The notes beneath the pieces are model-generated. The model was given only the letters and a program-made list of their open reading frames with translations, did no database searches and had not been told where the DNA came from. 64,000 bases of DNA from Phalacrocorax aristotelis (taxonomy: Eukaryota > Chordata > Aves > Suliformes > Phalacrocoracidae), in NCBI RefSeq assembly GCF_949628215.1, contig NC_134278.1:41041691-41105690 (forward strand), read 5' to 3'. Each line of letters begins with the position of its first letter. Position 1 is the stretch's first letter. Positions 23,077 to 36,289 of the stretch are shown here, in pieces. A program made the position numbers and the translations under genes.

Positions 23077-24676
23077 CTTGCTTCAGCATTTTGCAGGGGC
23101 GGCCCTGAAAGGACCCATTTTGGGAGCAGCAGCCCATCCCTCCTCACTACAGCCCTGCCCAGAACCCATGCTTGTATTAGGTAGCTGGAGGGTATAATGA
23201 CTGAGTAATTCCTGGTGAGGGCCTAATGGCAAGTTAATTTTAAGTGAGTTATGTAAACAGATTAAATCAATCCTGCCCTGTATTTTTCATTAGTTCACAT
23301 GCAGACACAACCACCCTTAAAAATTCCCAGTCTGCTTTACTCTGCTGCTTCCTTGTGCTGATGTCCACTGTTACCTGCTGTTGCTAATACCTGTGTTAGG
23401 CAGAGGCTTTGTGAGATCCCCATGAGTCAGAATAATCTATGGGATGCCATCAGGCAGTTTTGGGGAAAGGCTCTGCAGATGGAAAACACAGCCAGCAGCA
23501 GGTGAATCTGTATTTGTGGCTCAGTGTCATACATTTATTTTAAGTAAACACCAGGCAGTAATTTATTAGGTCAAAATATTGTTGAATTATTGTTGTACTG
23601 TTGCATTAGAACACTGAAAAGAGAGCAAACAATGAATATAGGAAAACAAAAGAAAATTATTGGTTTTGGTTTTCTTCAGCTGGTGTTTTACCAAGAAGGC
23701 AGCTGGATGATTAAGACAAAATGGATTAGGCAGGAAACCCCAATTTCTAAAAGAAAACATCCGGTGCACTTTTGGCAGATAGAGTATTTTGTAAAACACA
23801 AACTTACGACATAATAATTACTGCATCCCTGGGGTTTTAAAAACATAGAAGAACATTTGGAGGAAAATGCAATAACTAGGAGTGCTGATGTGACAACTCA
23901 TAACAAAATTAAGCACATATTGAACCTGTCTTCATGCTCAGGGCCTTACCAAAGGTCCATCCTTGCACATTAATCATGGAGTTACTAATAAACTCTATAT
24001 TCACCTTCATCAGGAGACAAACATGACAGATGGTGTTCACCCCATGGATTAGGGCAAGACCTGCCCTGTGAGAAGGGTGAGTTGCTCGTCCACCATCACC
24101 TCAGTGCGGTGCACACTTATGCAGGGGACTGCGTGCAGTCTTTCAAGGCAGGAAGAAACGTGTTGTGTGCTGCAGGCCATCTATTTGTGAACTCTTCATG
24201 GTCTCTAACCCTCCTTAGCCAACAAAGTGATGTCAGTGCTGCTGCCGTGGATGGGCAGGGAGGATTTGTACCTGCTTGATGGGGAAGTCTGTCCATAGCA
24301 TGAGACGGCTGCAGTGCCAGTGTGGCTCCCTGGAGACTCCAGCGGCCATAGCTCATGGTTTGCAGCAAGTGAAGGAGCAGAAAGAGATATCACACCTGTT
24401 GTAGGAAATGAGACATATATTTTGAGGATATCTATGAGTTACTTGAGGAAATAATTTCTTCTCCTTCGAGAAAGATGTGTGGTTCTAAGGTGGGGTACCT
24501 GAGATGTTTCTTGTGTAAGATGAATACCAATGCCATGGGGAGAGCTGCAGGTCTACTGCTGATCTCCATCTGCACTGTTTATGCAACGTTTGGAGGTTTG
24601 GAAAGTGCCTTTGGCAATCCAGAAAAATAATTTTGCTAAGGCTTGCCATATTAAAGTAGTTCCCAATACCTGACCA

Positions 24677-24795
24677 TATGGTAATTCAGGCTGGAAGGGA
24701 CCTCAGGAGTCCTCCTGTCCATCCTCTTGCTCACAGCAGGGTCAGCTACAGGGTCAGACCAGGTTACTCAGGACCAATTCTGATCGTCTGAAATG
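24677..24795 (-). mobile_element. CR1 LINE 3' fragment
   Basis: This is the reverse-oriented tail of a CR1 retrotransposon. GGCTGGAAGGGACCTCAGGAG, CACAGCAGGGTCAGCTACAG and CAGGTTACTCAGGACC follow the order of the avian CR1 3' region. The copy is short and diverged, and no coding part remains. Similar but weaker sequence may continue to about 24900. Confidence 0.75.
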
Positions 24796-27700
24796 CAGTC
24801 TGGCAGAAGGTTGGATGACTGAGTGCCTTCAGCCTCTTCCTGTCACACAGGATCCTCCTTGTCACAGGATTTAAATACAGCTCCACAATTCTAATGGTTT
24901 GGGAAAGCTTTGACATCAATCTGCCCATTTTCTGCATGTTGAGTTAAAAAGTCTGAAAGATACAAAATGTTTAAGAATGAGCAGGAGGGATTAAAAAATC
25001 ACAATGGATCTTGTATAAAGTGTTTTAGTTCTGCAACTGTCATCTAAAACCAAATGGATATTTAGCCTAGTGTCCCTTCAGAGGATTTGTCCCAGATTCG
25101 TGGGAAAGCATATCCTTGTGTTACACACAGGCAGCCAAGCACATACACTGTACTCATAACTGAATGTTTATATGGATTTCAATTATAAAAATCTGAACAG
25201 ATGAGAAAAATTAAATTATCCATACTGGATAATTGATTTGTTATATTGTTCTACAAACAGGATACTCAGCAGGCTTAAGATAACTCATTCTGCTTGCCAG
25301 GTGGCAAATAGTAGTTTTGCGTTAGCTGTCCATAAAATCACGTGAATATATGCTGGTACCATGAGTTTCACAATGATGTTACTCAACAAGAAGAGCTCAG
25401 TAAAGTACCTGACCTATCCATACACTGTGTCTAACAGTATAAAATTTTATCCAAGTTTAATGTTCCTGTATACTTTTGGAAAGGTTTATGTGCTCTTTGT
25501 TTAAGGGAAGTCCTGGAAAAGGCCAGATATGATAGTGAAAATAGGTGGAATTTACAAAATACAAAATGTGGAGAGTGAGGACACGATGTTATAGGAATAA
25601 CACAGTTTAGAGATTTTTCCACTGAAATTAGCAGTAGTACTAGTAGGTGACGTATACCTTAAAGCAACTATAAGAGGAGACTGGAATAAATCTGACAATT
25701 ACTTTTATATCTCTGGTGCTGATTGAAAGTACTGGACTAGATTTTTTTCTTTGGAGAATGAAGTAATTTTTTCTTAAGTATCTATTAGAAGTCATACTGT
25801 AGAATCAATACCCAGACTGACTCTGGAAAAGACATTTCTAGGATTGGAAATTTCATTTTGCTCTTTCGAGTCACTCAAACCTTGGACTTTGTGCCAATCT
25901 GACAAGTTATCATGCTAGAGCATCTTATGATAGAGGCACCTGCTGCTAGGGAACCCAGATTAATATTACCAGCACATATTGAGTAGGCTACAGAACAGCC
26001 AACACATACTAATGATGCCTGAGCTGCGAAGTCAGCTGGCAGCCTCAAGACACCCCATTGTCAGTCCCCCTGTGCTCTGCAGTCACCACAGCTTCCCAGT
26101 ACCAGCACAGGCACTCCTTGCCAGAGCAGCTTTAGCCTCTCTCTTTTTTGTTTATTTATTCCAAAGTAGGTCACTCTGTACCATCTGTTGACACTTAAAA
26201 GCCATGGAAGTTTCCAGATTCCCTATGGTACCCTACAGTTTAACATATATTTTAAATACCCTTTTGCTCTACCTAGCTGTTGTATGTAGTGAGATTACTA
26301 ATCACAAGAGCTCATTCAATCAGGTAATGTTATTAGGAACTGACTGCAGGTCTTGGAGTAATATACTAGAGGTGAGTATAACTGAGTGGGGAGGGAATGC
26401 AACAAGGAGGGCCTGATTTTTTTGCTGGTGGTGAATCCTGGGCAGCACTGCATTCAGCAAGAGGTACTCATGTCTGTCCGCTTTCTGCTTCTCCAGCAGC
26501 CTTGTTGAAAGCTTAGGGAAGCAATCAGTCCCAGACAGTTAGATAGTGGGTCTTGTCAGGCTCCAGCTAAACTTGCTTCTCTTGTTCCCTAATGGTGAAC
26601 ACATGAAATAAAGAGCATTTCATGTCCACAGCTGTGTCTCCAACATCCTTGCACAGCACCCTCAGCTCTCTCCCACATGCCTGTTCAGTATGGATTATCC
26701 ACACACTGCAAGGATGAATTTTTTTTTAAACAGTGCTCTTGATCTGAAGTGATGACATTTAAACTATCCATAGGCAGATTTCTGGAAAGGCACATCTCCA
26801 TATGGGTGAACAGGGGATGCATCACTGGCATCGCACACAAGTCCTAACAAGTGCCTTTGGTAAGTGATACAGTAAGCAGCATCGATAAGGAGAGGGGAGG
26901 TCACATGCATGTGATACAAAAAGATACATAAAACATACTGCAGAGCACACAAATATCTGGTGGTGCATGAAGGTTGTGCATGAGAATGTAGGAGAGGAGT
27001 TTTTTAAGCATGGGGACTGGCCCTGGCCACCTTGCTACTAACTGGATGCTCTTTGAGGCATACCTGTCTTCCAGCTGCTAATGTTGAGCCACCTCTGCCT
27101 CCTTTCATGGGAAGGTTTGGCAGAGTAGGAGAGCCAGATCTCTAGAACATGTAAATGCACAGACCAGATCTGTGATTTATAATAAACTATAAAAAGGTAA
27201 TAAGGTTATGGAGTACCTGAACGAACTGCAACTCGGGGTTTCTACGATGCACTTAAAACCAAAATAGCTTAACTCTAGACAGTGACAAACAGGCTGGGGT
27301 AACTAAAGATCAAGCTCTCTTGGACTAGAAACAACTAGAACACATTACTTAAGTTTGCCAGATGTCATTGGGCAATGCATGACTTCACCTCAAAATAATT
27401 TTAACTGTTAGTTGAAACCAAAATGGATTGGACTAGCTTGTTCAGTAATACAGTTTGACCACAACTGTTTGCAATTTTCAGTACTTGTTCACAGGCCTCT
27501 GGATATACTGGATGTCCTAGTTTCCTTGGATTTAAAAAACATAAAACCATACTGGTCTGATTTCACAGTGGTGACTGCACAATTTCAAATGACCCTAAAT
27601 CTCTGGCAAAGTTCCACACATGTGTTACATTGACCTGAAAAAATCCAACTGCACTCTCGTGAGTTATTCATATATACAAGGTCAGCAAAGTTCGTAGTAA

Positions 27701-29068
27701 TGTAAATTAGAAATATGATTCTTTTTAATAGCCCTGCAGACAAATATATTTTTTCCTTTTTCACCTACCTGCTTATTTTTTCCAGAAAACTGATATAAAC
27801 TCAAACAAATCTGGAGATTCACTATACCCATAAACCTCTGCTTGTCAGCAATAAAACCAGGAATATATGTGGTGAATGCAAACATACTCCGTAAGTGTTT
27901 GTTTAAGTTTGTGATACCACATAAATTAAATAAAGACTAAAAAAATAATTGTGTGTTTTAATGGCTATTTCCAGCATGTTATTGCTTTGTGTATTCCCAC
28001 TGTGAACAGAGGAAGTATGGTTTTGCAAATATTTATTTTGAAATTAATACCTTAAGCAAATAATTGTTATTAATGAACACCCATAAGGCTTCTTGTGTTC
28101 GTATTTGCATGATTGGTATAAATCTGTTCAGTAATAGGAGCAAAAATAATTACTTTTCTCAATGTAATTTCCCAAGGTATTATGGAAAATGTCAACACTT
28201 AATACAAGTGTATTTATGATTATGCAATGTATCAGACTTCAGATTTAAAAAAATTAATAACAAAAAAGCTTTGGGGGTAAAAAGATTTGCAATTAGACAC
28301 AGTAAGCTGCTGGTTTGCTTTCTCAATAGCTCCTCAGTACCACTAAATCCACAACAAAGTACTTAATAGTAATTTGTGCCGCCTAACAGAAGTAATCCAT
28401 TTAAGATCCTGTGGACTGTAAATATATCATAATTTTGCTGTCTGTCTGAAAAATTATATACTCATATGAAACAAACTAGAGGCTTTCACATAATTTTTAT
28501 GAGATAAAAATCTCCATCTGTATTTAAATTGGAAAACAGAAAATTGAATATTGAGTTAAGTGATCATCTTTCTGTTTAACCCACAAATAGATACTGTCTA
28601 TGAACAAGCAGCTGTAATGCTTCAAATGCTTTAAAAATAAAGACCTGTAAGAGCTGCAAAACACTTTTTTCCTGCAAGGGTCTAAAAGAGCGTGGGCCCG
28701 ACTCCAGTTCTGTTTGAATCAATAGCAGAATTAATTAAACTTCATTTCTAACAGCATAGGATGTCACTGTAAACAACTGGTGGCATATAGATGTTAGTAA
28801 AGGGGCATTTCAACATCAGGAAAGATCAGATTTTCATTGCTTTGAAAAGTTTAGCACGGGCTAGATTTCATCTCTCACTTAAATTTGCATTGTGATAAAT
28901 ATGAAAATTATTATCAACCATTTTTTAAAATTGACAGAGAGGAGCAATTAAATGTGTGGAGGCTGGTGTAACAGTCTTTTACTTTATTTTTAGTTGCATA
29001 AAAAATTAACAGGGAAAACAATTGGTCTCATTAATATAGAGGTGGATTGATTGTCTCTTTTACAGGTA

Positions 29069-29081
29069 GCAGTAGGGGGCA
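29069..29081 (+). promoter_or_regulatory. CTCF-like site
   Basis: GCAGTAGGGGGCA resembles the CTCF core (CCAGTAGGGGGCG) with differences at the edges. It lies in AT-rich spacer with no gene nearby. This is a weak call from the motif alone. Confidence 0.25.
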
Positions 29082-32000
29082 AGTTGATGTTGTGCAATTT
29101 TTTACCATTATACGCCTGCCTGTTTTCTGTGAGCTTGTTTACTGTGCTGTCCACAACCCACAGTGGTCTGTGAGTCAGCCAGCAAATGAATGTACAGCAG
29201 GAAAGCCAGCAGTAACGATTGACGTGCATGCTCTTGTCCTTCCCGAGGGCTGAGGCAGCTTGTTGCTCAGGCTGTAGGATTTGGCAGCAGCAGAGTCTTA
29301 AGATTGCAACTTATGATCACTTTTTCCTTCCCCTCTGTTTGTGTTAATAGACTGGTTGGTAAGTCGTGCTATGAAATGAACCACTGAATTTACCTGACTT
29401 TAAATAAGTAAAATCTGCCCTTCAGAGGGAGAAAGGAACTAGACGTCTAAGACACAAGCAAATAACAAAGCCCCTAATATAATAAATAAAGGCTCGTAGC
29501 ATCAGTAATGGAGCTGGTTTAGCATCAAGCGTCTTGATGGGACATCTGTGTGATCAGGCCATTTTCATAACAAATCTTGTCAAGCTGGGATAGCATTACA
29601 ACGGTAATGAAGCTGCTATTACAGAAATTATACAAACCTAACATTTGACCTATCGGTTATTGTGAGATACATGACCATATTATAGGTTAAAATAGATATG
29701 TAAATTTAATGGTGTAAGAAGTAAAAGATCATAGTTGAGATGAGATTTTTTTGATTGGAGGAGTGGGAGGGGTTCAAGGCATTTTTCTCCAAGGTAAAAT
29801 CTGTCATATTTGACACTTTCCTTGCTGTTACAAAACTAAAAATCTTTGAATGTAGAAGCGAGAGCAAGCAGTCAGTAAGTGTTGTGTGTTAAGCGTACTG
29901 GATATCAGTAACACCAGAGATTTAACTGGCTGTTTACATTCTGCTGTGCAAACTTCAGGGAGCCCTATAATAGCTGATAAATTTTATGTAACTTTCCAGA
30001 GAGCCAAACCAAAGAAAGAAATGTGAGATTATCTAGCCCTGACTTTTAAACAGCTACCTGCCCTAATTGGCAATGCTTAATTCAGGCAAGTTAACTTGAA
30101 GTTAACTAATGTTTCTTGTTAAAAAACACAACCCAGATGGAAAAACAGCAAAAATACAGAATGCAACTGAGCCCTCACTGCATTCTTGCACCTTTCAGAG
30201 TGCAGATGAAAATCCGCAGCAGGAACAAGAGCACTGTTTTGTTAAACCAGTCTAAAGCCAGCAAAGCTTATACCAGCCTCTGCGGCTAATGGTGCATGAA
30301 AGTGATTGTTTTGAAAATAACTGTATTGGTTTAAAATTTTACTGCCTCTCTCCCAGAGGATACCACCCACTCAGCAGAGTCAGCAGACTGAAAACACAGA
30401 TAATTTTAAGCTGCTTCAGAATAAAGTCCAGTGTTTAAAGCATAAAATGCCAAGGGGGATGGAGGCAGCTTGAGTTAAGCTCTTGGACTTTGCACTGAAA
30501 CAGCTCAGAGACACTTGTGTCTCATCCTGGCACCAGAGCTGGGGCTGGCATCTGCGGCAGGTCCGAAAAGCTGGGGGCAGCGGTGTCTCAAGTAGCCACA
30601 GCTGCCTTCTCGGTGAATGTATATCTGAGCTCTAAGCATGGCTTTTACCTTCCCCTTCTGAGTGCAGGTTCACAGCATTTGGACAAATGGTGAGGTCTTA
30701 ACACTAAGGCAAACACCCAATACACAGGTGACAGGGAGAGGAAGATGAAAAAGGTCCTGAGGAATAAACATGCTGTGTGAGGGATTTCAGATTTAATTCC
30801 AAGTTTTGTACACGATGTAACCAAATCTGAGGGTTAAGCTCTTGTTTTCTGACTCAGTCTGCTCTAGACAATGAAATTTTGACACCCCAAAGGTTAACTG
30901 TGAAGTGGTGGAAACAATGTGTCATTAGGGAGAAGGCTTTGCTGTTCTGAATCCACCTATCCTGCATTTTTTTGCCCTTGAAAAGCAATGTATAAGATGT
31001 AGTGGCCTCCTTGATCCATTAATGGTTAAGGAAGACAATATCCTTCAGAGACTTTGGCCATTTCTCTGTTTGAGATCTTTAAAATCCTTTTGCTCTATGG
31101 CGATATTGCTATTGTGATCCAACCAAAGAAGCTCGTATCACACTTTCTTTTTAAATATACAATCCACTTTCGTAGCATTGAAAATCTTGCTACATTCTTC
31201 CTAATATAGAGCTATTTGTAAAACAGACTGGAATGTTATTTTAGGCAAGTCAGTGTGTAGCTCCTACACACAGTATCAGCCTACTTTTGTTTTTAATACT
31301 CACTGTGCTATTGTTTTTAAAGCTTTGGATTTTGGCTTGAAATCCAGGCCACCCTGAATTTAACTGCACAACTTTCACTGAGTTCAGTCTGATCTGGATT
31401 TCAACCTAAATGCCTAATGTTGCTAATGTGGGATGTGGTAAACTTGATCATCAAGTTTTTTATGGCCACAACAGATGTTCCTTCTTTTAGACCAATGGAA
31501 AGTTACCGAACCTCATCCACCCTCTAAAACAAAAATACAAGCATTTGTTTACAGCTTGATTCCAGGAACACGAATCAAATTAGCAGCTGCAAAGTTTGTT
31601 CTTGTTTACTTACAAATAAATACATGGACAATTCTTGCTTTTCCCAAAGAACTGTGATGATGTCTGGATTGTATTTCCTCTGTTAGTAACAGTATTTTTA
31701 ACTGCCTAATACTGCATTATATGTTTATCACAATTGAAACATCAGCATAGTATTTTTGACCTTGTTTTAAAAAAAAATGCATTAATTTTTTTCTTATGTC
31801 TAGTAGACCACAACAACATGCTTTGGATATGTGTTTACATTTTGTAGATGTATAATTTATAACCTAAAGCACGACTTATGGAAAATGTAACAAGTAAATA
31901 TAAATATTTTCTTCCTGCTGGGTCATTCAATGAATTTTCAAATGTACATAGAACATTGAAAGACTGGTGCCTTCTCCTAAAATAGGAGACAAAATGTGAT

Positions 32001-32311
32001 AGTGTAACAACTGTGAACTGAAGCTTACTAATCTAAGGAGCAAAAAAATTATTGCTTGTTTTGATAGGTACCGTCACATCTCTGCTGTAAATATCCAATA
32101 GTTCTGCCACACAAACAACTATGACATGCTGAGGAGGAGGCAGAATAGGAACAAGGCAAGGGCTTTGTATAAAAGGAATAGAGACTTCATTTAGCATGCA
32201 TCCATTGCTTATGAATAAAAATACTTTACACCTTTTCCTTTGGCTTTCCTAAATTGATCTGATTTCAGGAGTCATATTGCAACAGAAAAAAGTTGTTGTG
32301 GCCTTGCTTTG

Positions 32312-32947
32312 CCAAGAAGGACCTGGGGGTCCTGGTGGACACCAAGCTGAGCATGAGGCAGCGATGTGTCCTCATGGCAAAGAAAGCCAACAGCCATGTG
32401 GGCTGTGCTAGGAAGAGCATTGCCAGCAGGTCGAGGGAGGTGACCCTTCCTCTTTACTCAGCACTGGTGAGGCCACAGCTGGAGTGCTGGGCCCAGGTCT
32501 GAGCTCCCCAGTACAGGGCAAATATGGAGCTACTGGAATGAGTCCAGCGCAGGGCCACAAAAACGACTAAGGAACTGGAGCACCTGTTATATGAGGAGAG
32601 GCTGAGAGAGCTGAGACTGTTCAGCCTGGAGAAGAGAAGGCTCAGGAGGTTTTTTACAATGTGCTCAAATACCTGAAGAGACAAACTTTTCTCAGTGGTG
32701 TGCAGTGACAGGACAAGAGGCAATAGGCACAAATTAAAAACCATGAAATTCAATATGAACACAGGAAAACACTTTTTTAGTGTGACTGTGGTCAAACACT
32801 AGCACAGGTTGCCCGGAGGAGTTCCCATCCTTGGACATATTCAGAGCCCAACCGGTCACCCTGCTCTAGTCAACCCTGCAGTGACGGACTAGATGATGTC
32901 TAGAGGTGCCTCGCAACCTCAACCTTCTGTGACTCTGTGATTCTGTC
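32312..32947 (+). mobile_element. CR1 LINE, 3' part with ORF2 end
   Basis: This is a sense-oriented CR1 copy truncated at the 5' end. The first 190 bp still encode the ORF2 C-terminus in one frame (DLGVLVDTKLSM, then [20 protein letters not shown]). Next comes the conserved 3' UTR (GGCTGAGAGAGCTGAGACTG, CAGGTTGCCCGGAGGAG, GGACTAGATGATGTCTAGAG) and the terminal repeat GTGACTCTGTGATTCTGTC. Many substitutions show that it is old and cannot move. Confidence 0.93.
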
Positions 32948-34075
32948 ATCTGTAACTCTTCTGTAGATGTGATTTGGAGATCACGCTGGGAAAGTTTGTG
33001 GCATACAGGAAGGCCATTGAGACTCCCCATGCTGCTAAGGCAAAGTCCAAGTTTATTATCTAGGAATGCTGAAATGAGGAAATCCACAAAAGGCCATGCA
33101 TCTTCTTTGTAAAAGAAGGAAAAGCAGTAAGTAAAGATTACATAGTGTTTTTTCCTCATCTACATGAGATAAACTGAGGCACGTTCCTTCTCTTGCCTGC
33201 TCTATCCTATAATGAACATCTCACACTCTTGCAAGAGGAAAGAGAGATCCCTCATCTCAAAGGGTCATTGTAAAATATTGGCATTCCCAACACGGACACC
33301 TACCGAACGTGTTGTATTTTATAGAGCCAGCATTTGTTAAAGTCTAACATACTTATACACTCTAAAATATTGTAGATCAGAAAGATCGATTATATACAGA
33401 GGGAAAATTGGGACCTAGCACAAATAGACACTGAATACTAATAACAGCAAACTAGGGTTTACGTGGAGTACGCAAAGTATCTGGGACTGTGAAGTGGAAG
33501 ATACCAAAATAACATACCCATTATCAGGTTAACTGATGTTAGCACTAATTATGATACATATTATCAGTTTTCAAACATGCAAGTTGGAACTGTCAAGCCG
33601 GCATAAACCCTCTGATGCTTAGTTTTTTTAAATTATTGGATATCTTACTGATGCATGCTTCACAAGTCCTCATGGCAGACAGAGAGGATTTTAAGCATAT
33701 CCTAAAGGTTATTTTCAAATGGTTAAAACTGTGGTCACATGAGTAAATCAACCCTGTGATTACCTGAGGTGTCCCTGTGGCAGGGGGGAGGGGAAAGCAA
33801 GCTGTGAGCAGATAACATAATCCCTAAAAGTAATTTAGCTGCTCCCCACAAGTAGTAAATTTTCCCTGAATGAGCCAGAGCTAAGTTTGTCTCACATTCA
33901 AATGCCTGCACTCCTGTGCACTCCCTGCTCCTTCTTCAGCCCTTCAAACAAACAGCCTGTTTGTTTGGAGGCAGCTGCCACAGTGCAATTTGGTCCGTGG
34001 CCAAACCTTGCCATTCCTGTGCCTGTTAGCTTGGGCTCAGCTGTGGCTCTGAGACTCGATGTGCTCAGCTGTAAT

Positions 34076-34117
34076 GCCAAAGTGGCCTGAACCAGTCAGT
34101 CCGCTGGCCACTTTGGC
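34076..34117. repeat. Perfect 12-bp inverted repeat (hairpin)
   Basis: GCCAAAGTGGCC at 34076-34087 and its exact complement GGCCACTTTGGC at 34106-34117 flank an 18-base loop. No transposon family was recognised around it. About 80 bp further on, a 14-bp palindrome (34196-34209) sits between two 14-bp direct copies (34178-34191 and 34213-34226). Confidence 0.75.
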
Positions 34118-35751
34118 TTTGCCCTTTGTGTCACAGTCACCCTGACCACTTCCAGCAGTGGTCTGGCAGAAAACTAACTCGTTTTCAATTCAAAACTTTC
34201 AATTGAAAGCCCCTCGTTTTCAATTCTTAAATCACAGGCTGCATCTTACAGGGAGTTCTCTGCATCAGATGCAGATGGAATAGAGACTGCACAAAAAGTA
34301 CAGGAGAGGTAGAAGCAAGGAGGAAACACAGAAAAGCAGACTTTGAAGTTGTAAAGAAAATAGGGTTTAGGGAGAGTGGGACAGGAAGCAAGTTGAGAGG
34401 TGACCTGGGCTGCCTGGGCAACAAACTGGGTTTGTCTTCAACAGAGACTGAAAGAGCTGGGAGGGAGAGAGTACAGCTGGGAATACAGCTAGGGGGAGGG
34501 AGCCAGACAGGAGAATCAGGATCCATTAGGTGAGGAGAATGGGACTGCAGACACTGACTTGGAGGCTGGAAGGGCAAAGTAGCACCTTTTGGGTGATGCT
34601 GAGGAGTGAAGACTAGAACTGGCTGGATGTGGTAAGTGGGGCTGTAACAAGCACCCAAAGACGGGGCAAAGTCAAACTGGAGAGGCATTAGCGGAAGGAG
34701 GCGATGACTGGGGAAGGAGGGGAGAATGAATTTGTGCTCTGTGGAGGATACTCCTCCTCTGCCTGAACTCTGCTTGGAGTGACTGAGAGTCACGTAGGGT
34801 TTGGCTGTCACTAGGAAAAGGACCTCCTCATCTGTGGAGAAGGGAAACCTTCAGTTCAGTACACCAAAGGATCTCTCCAGGTGACAGAAAGTTGTGTAGA
34901 AAGGGCATAGTTGACAATCCATGATCAAAATGAACAAAAAGTGAACTTCTGGTCATTCAATGAACACAGGAAAAATACCAGAATTTGTCATTTTGTTTCT
35001 CTTGACTTCAGCTTTTGTCAGGTACAGGTTGGTCAGATAGGCAAGAGGTCCCTGCCTGCTATATGGCCACAGTCCAGGCATGTTAACTCCTGATGAGCAC
35101 TTCGCACCCATTCCAGCTACAGATAAGCCATCATTAGTGATATGTGCACACGGGATTTGAAACAAATGAAGTGTTGCACAACAGCTTCAGGGGGAAAAAA
35201 AACCCCAAACCCACCCATCTGATCATCAGGATTTCTTTACAAAAGCCAGAAAAGCCACAGATGATTACTGCTTGGAATTCTGTTGTCAGCACTATGTGCC
35301 CACATGCCATGCGGCACACAGGCGGCAGGTCTGAGGCTTCCTTAAGACCGTTGAACTTTCTGCACTTTGACTGTGTAGAGGCTTACCCATGTGCTTCGCG
35401 TGCAGCGCTGCGGATGGCATTGGCTTTACCATGCATAGACGAAGCACCCGTGCTGCCCTTGCTGTGGGTTCAGGTGCATGACTGGCCATGGCAGATCTGC
35501 CCCGGGTGCCAAAGAGGACAGGTAACGGGCGGTGGTGGTGGTGTAGCTGCGGTGGGGAGCGTCTGGAGCTACCACTGCTCAGCCAGCTACACTGTGCAGC
35601 GGCTCTCGTGGGTCTGGGGTTCAGAAATACCAAAGAAACATAAAGGAGAAAAAAAAAACCCAAGTAGACAGGGCTTCTAGATGAAAGATAATGGAGGCGG
35701 TGGAGAAATTCAGGTGTTCATTTCCAAGCCCAAAGGAGTTATGGCAGATCA

Positions 35752-36170
35752 TATTATCATAGAATCATTAAGGTTGGAAAAGACCTCTTGGATCAAGTCC
35801 ATCCATCAACTCAACACCACCATGTCTCCTAAACCATGCCCTGAACTGACATGTCTACACGTTTTTTGAACACATCCAGGGATGGTGACTCCACCACCTC
35901 TCTGGGCAGCCTGTTCCAGTGCCTGACCACTCTTCCAGTGAAGGAATTTTTCCTAATACCCAATCTAAGCCTCCCCTGGTGCAGCTTGAGGCCGTTTCCT
36001 CTCGTCCTATTGCTTGTTACTTGGGAGAAGAGACCAACCGCATCTCACTACAACCTCCTTTCAGGTAGTTGTAGAGAGCGGTAAGGTCTCCCCTCAGTCT
36101 CCTTTCCAGACTAAACCACCTCAGTTCCCTCAGCTGCTCCTCAGAAGACTTGCTCTCCAAGACCTTGCAC
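35752..36170 (-). mobile_element. CR1 LINE 3' fragment beside the PM20D2 promoter
   Basis: This is a reverse-oriented CR1 copy whose 3' end (ATCATAGAATCATTAAGG) is at the low coordinate. Typical CR1 3' blocks follow in order: GGCAGCCTGTTCCAGTGCC, GAAGGAATTTTTCC, TTACTTGGGAGAAGAGACC, GGTAGTTGTAGAGAGC and CAGCTGCTCCTCAGAAGACT. It has a good match to the copy at 54518-54986, so both come from one subfamily and are fairly young for this window. It ends about 130 bp before the CpG island begins. Confidence 0.95.
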
Positions 36171-36289
36171 TTGAATGTCCTCTCTAGGAAACGACAGGCA
36201 GAGAGCAGCTGAAGACTGGAGTTAGTGTGTTTTGATGGCAAATACGTGTGTGGGCAAAGCGCGTGTTACCTCAGCAGCAAAACACAGCG

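Larger units (their letters stand above)
13626..35750. other. Gene-poor spacer between PNRC1 and PM20D2
   Basis: About 22 kb of AT-rich sequence without a supported gene. It holds a (TA)n microsatellite, a MIR-like fossil, a poly-G run, CR1 fragments near 24.7 and 32.3-32.9 kb, two CTCF-like sites and a perfect 12-bp hairpin stem at 34076-34117. In human, SRSF12 lies in the matching interval. I saw no RNA-recognition motif exon, no Arg-Ser-rich exon and no CpG island here. Confidence 0.6.

Noticed and set aside
33160-33200. Short GAGATAAACTGAGGCAC match to the MIR core
   Set aside because: Only about 17 bp agree and neighbouring MIR blocks are missing, so chance is likely.
34227-34811. Reverse open frame of 194 codons in the spacer
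   Set aside because: The reverse strand is pyrimidine-rich here, which removes stops and yields Ser/Pro/Leu-rich text. It begins at a GTG and matches no family I know.
35144-35680. Forward open frame of 178 codons before the CR1 copy
   Set aside because: No family resemblance, a non-ATG start, and mixed composition. No splice or promoter context supports a gene.
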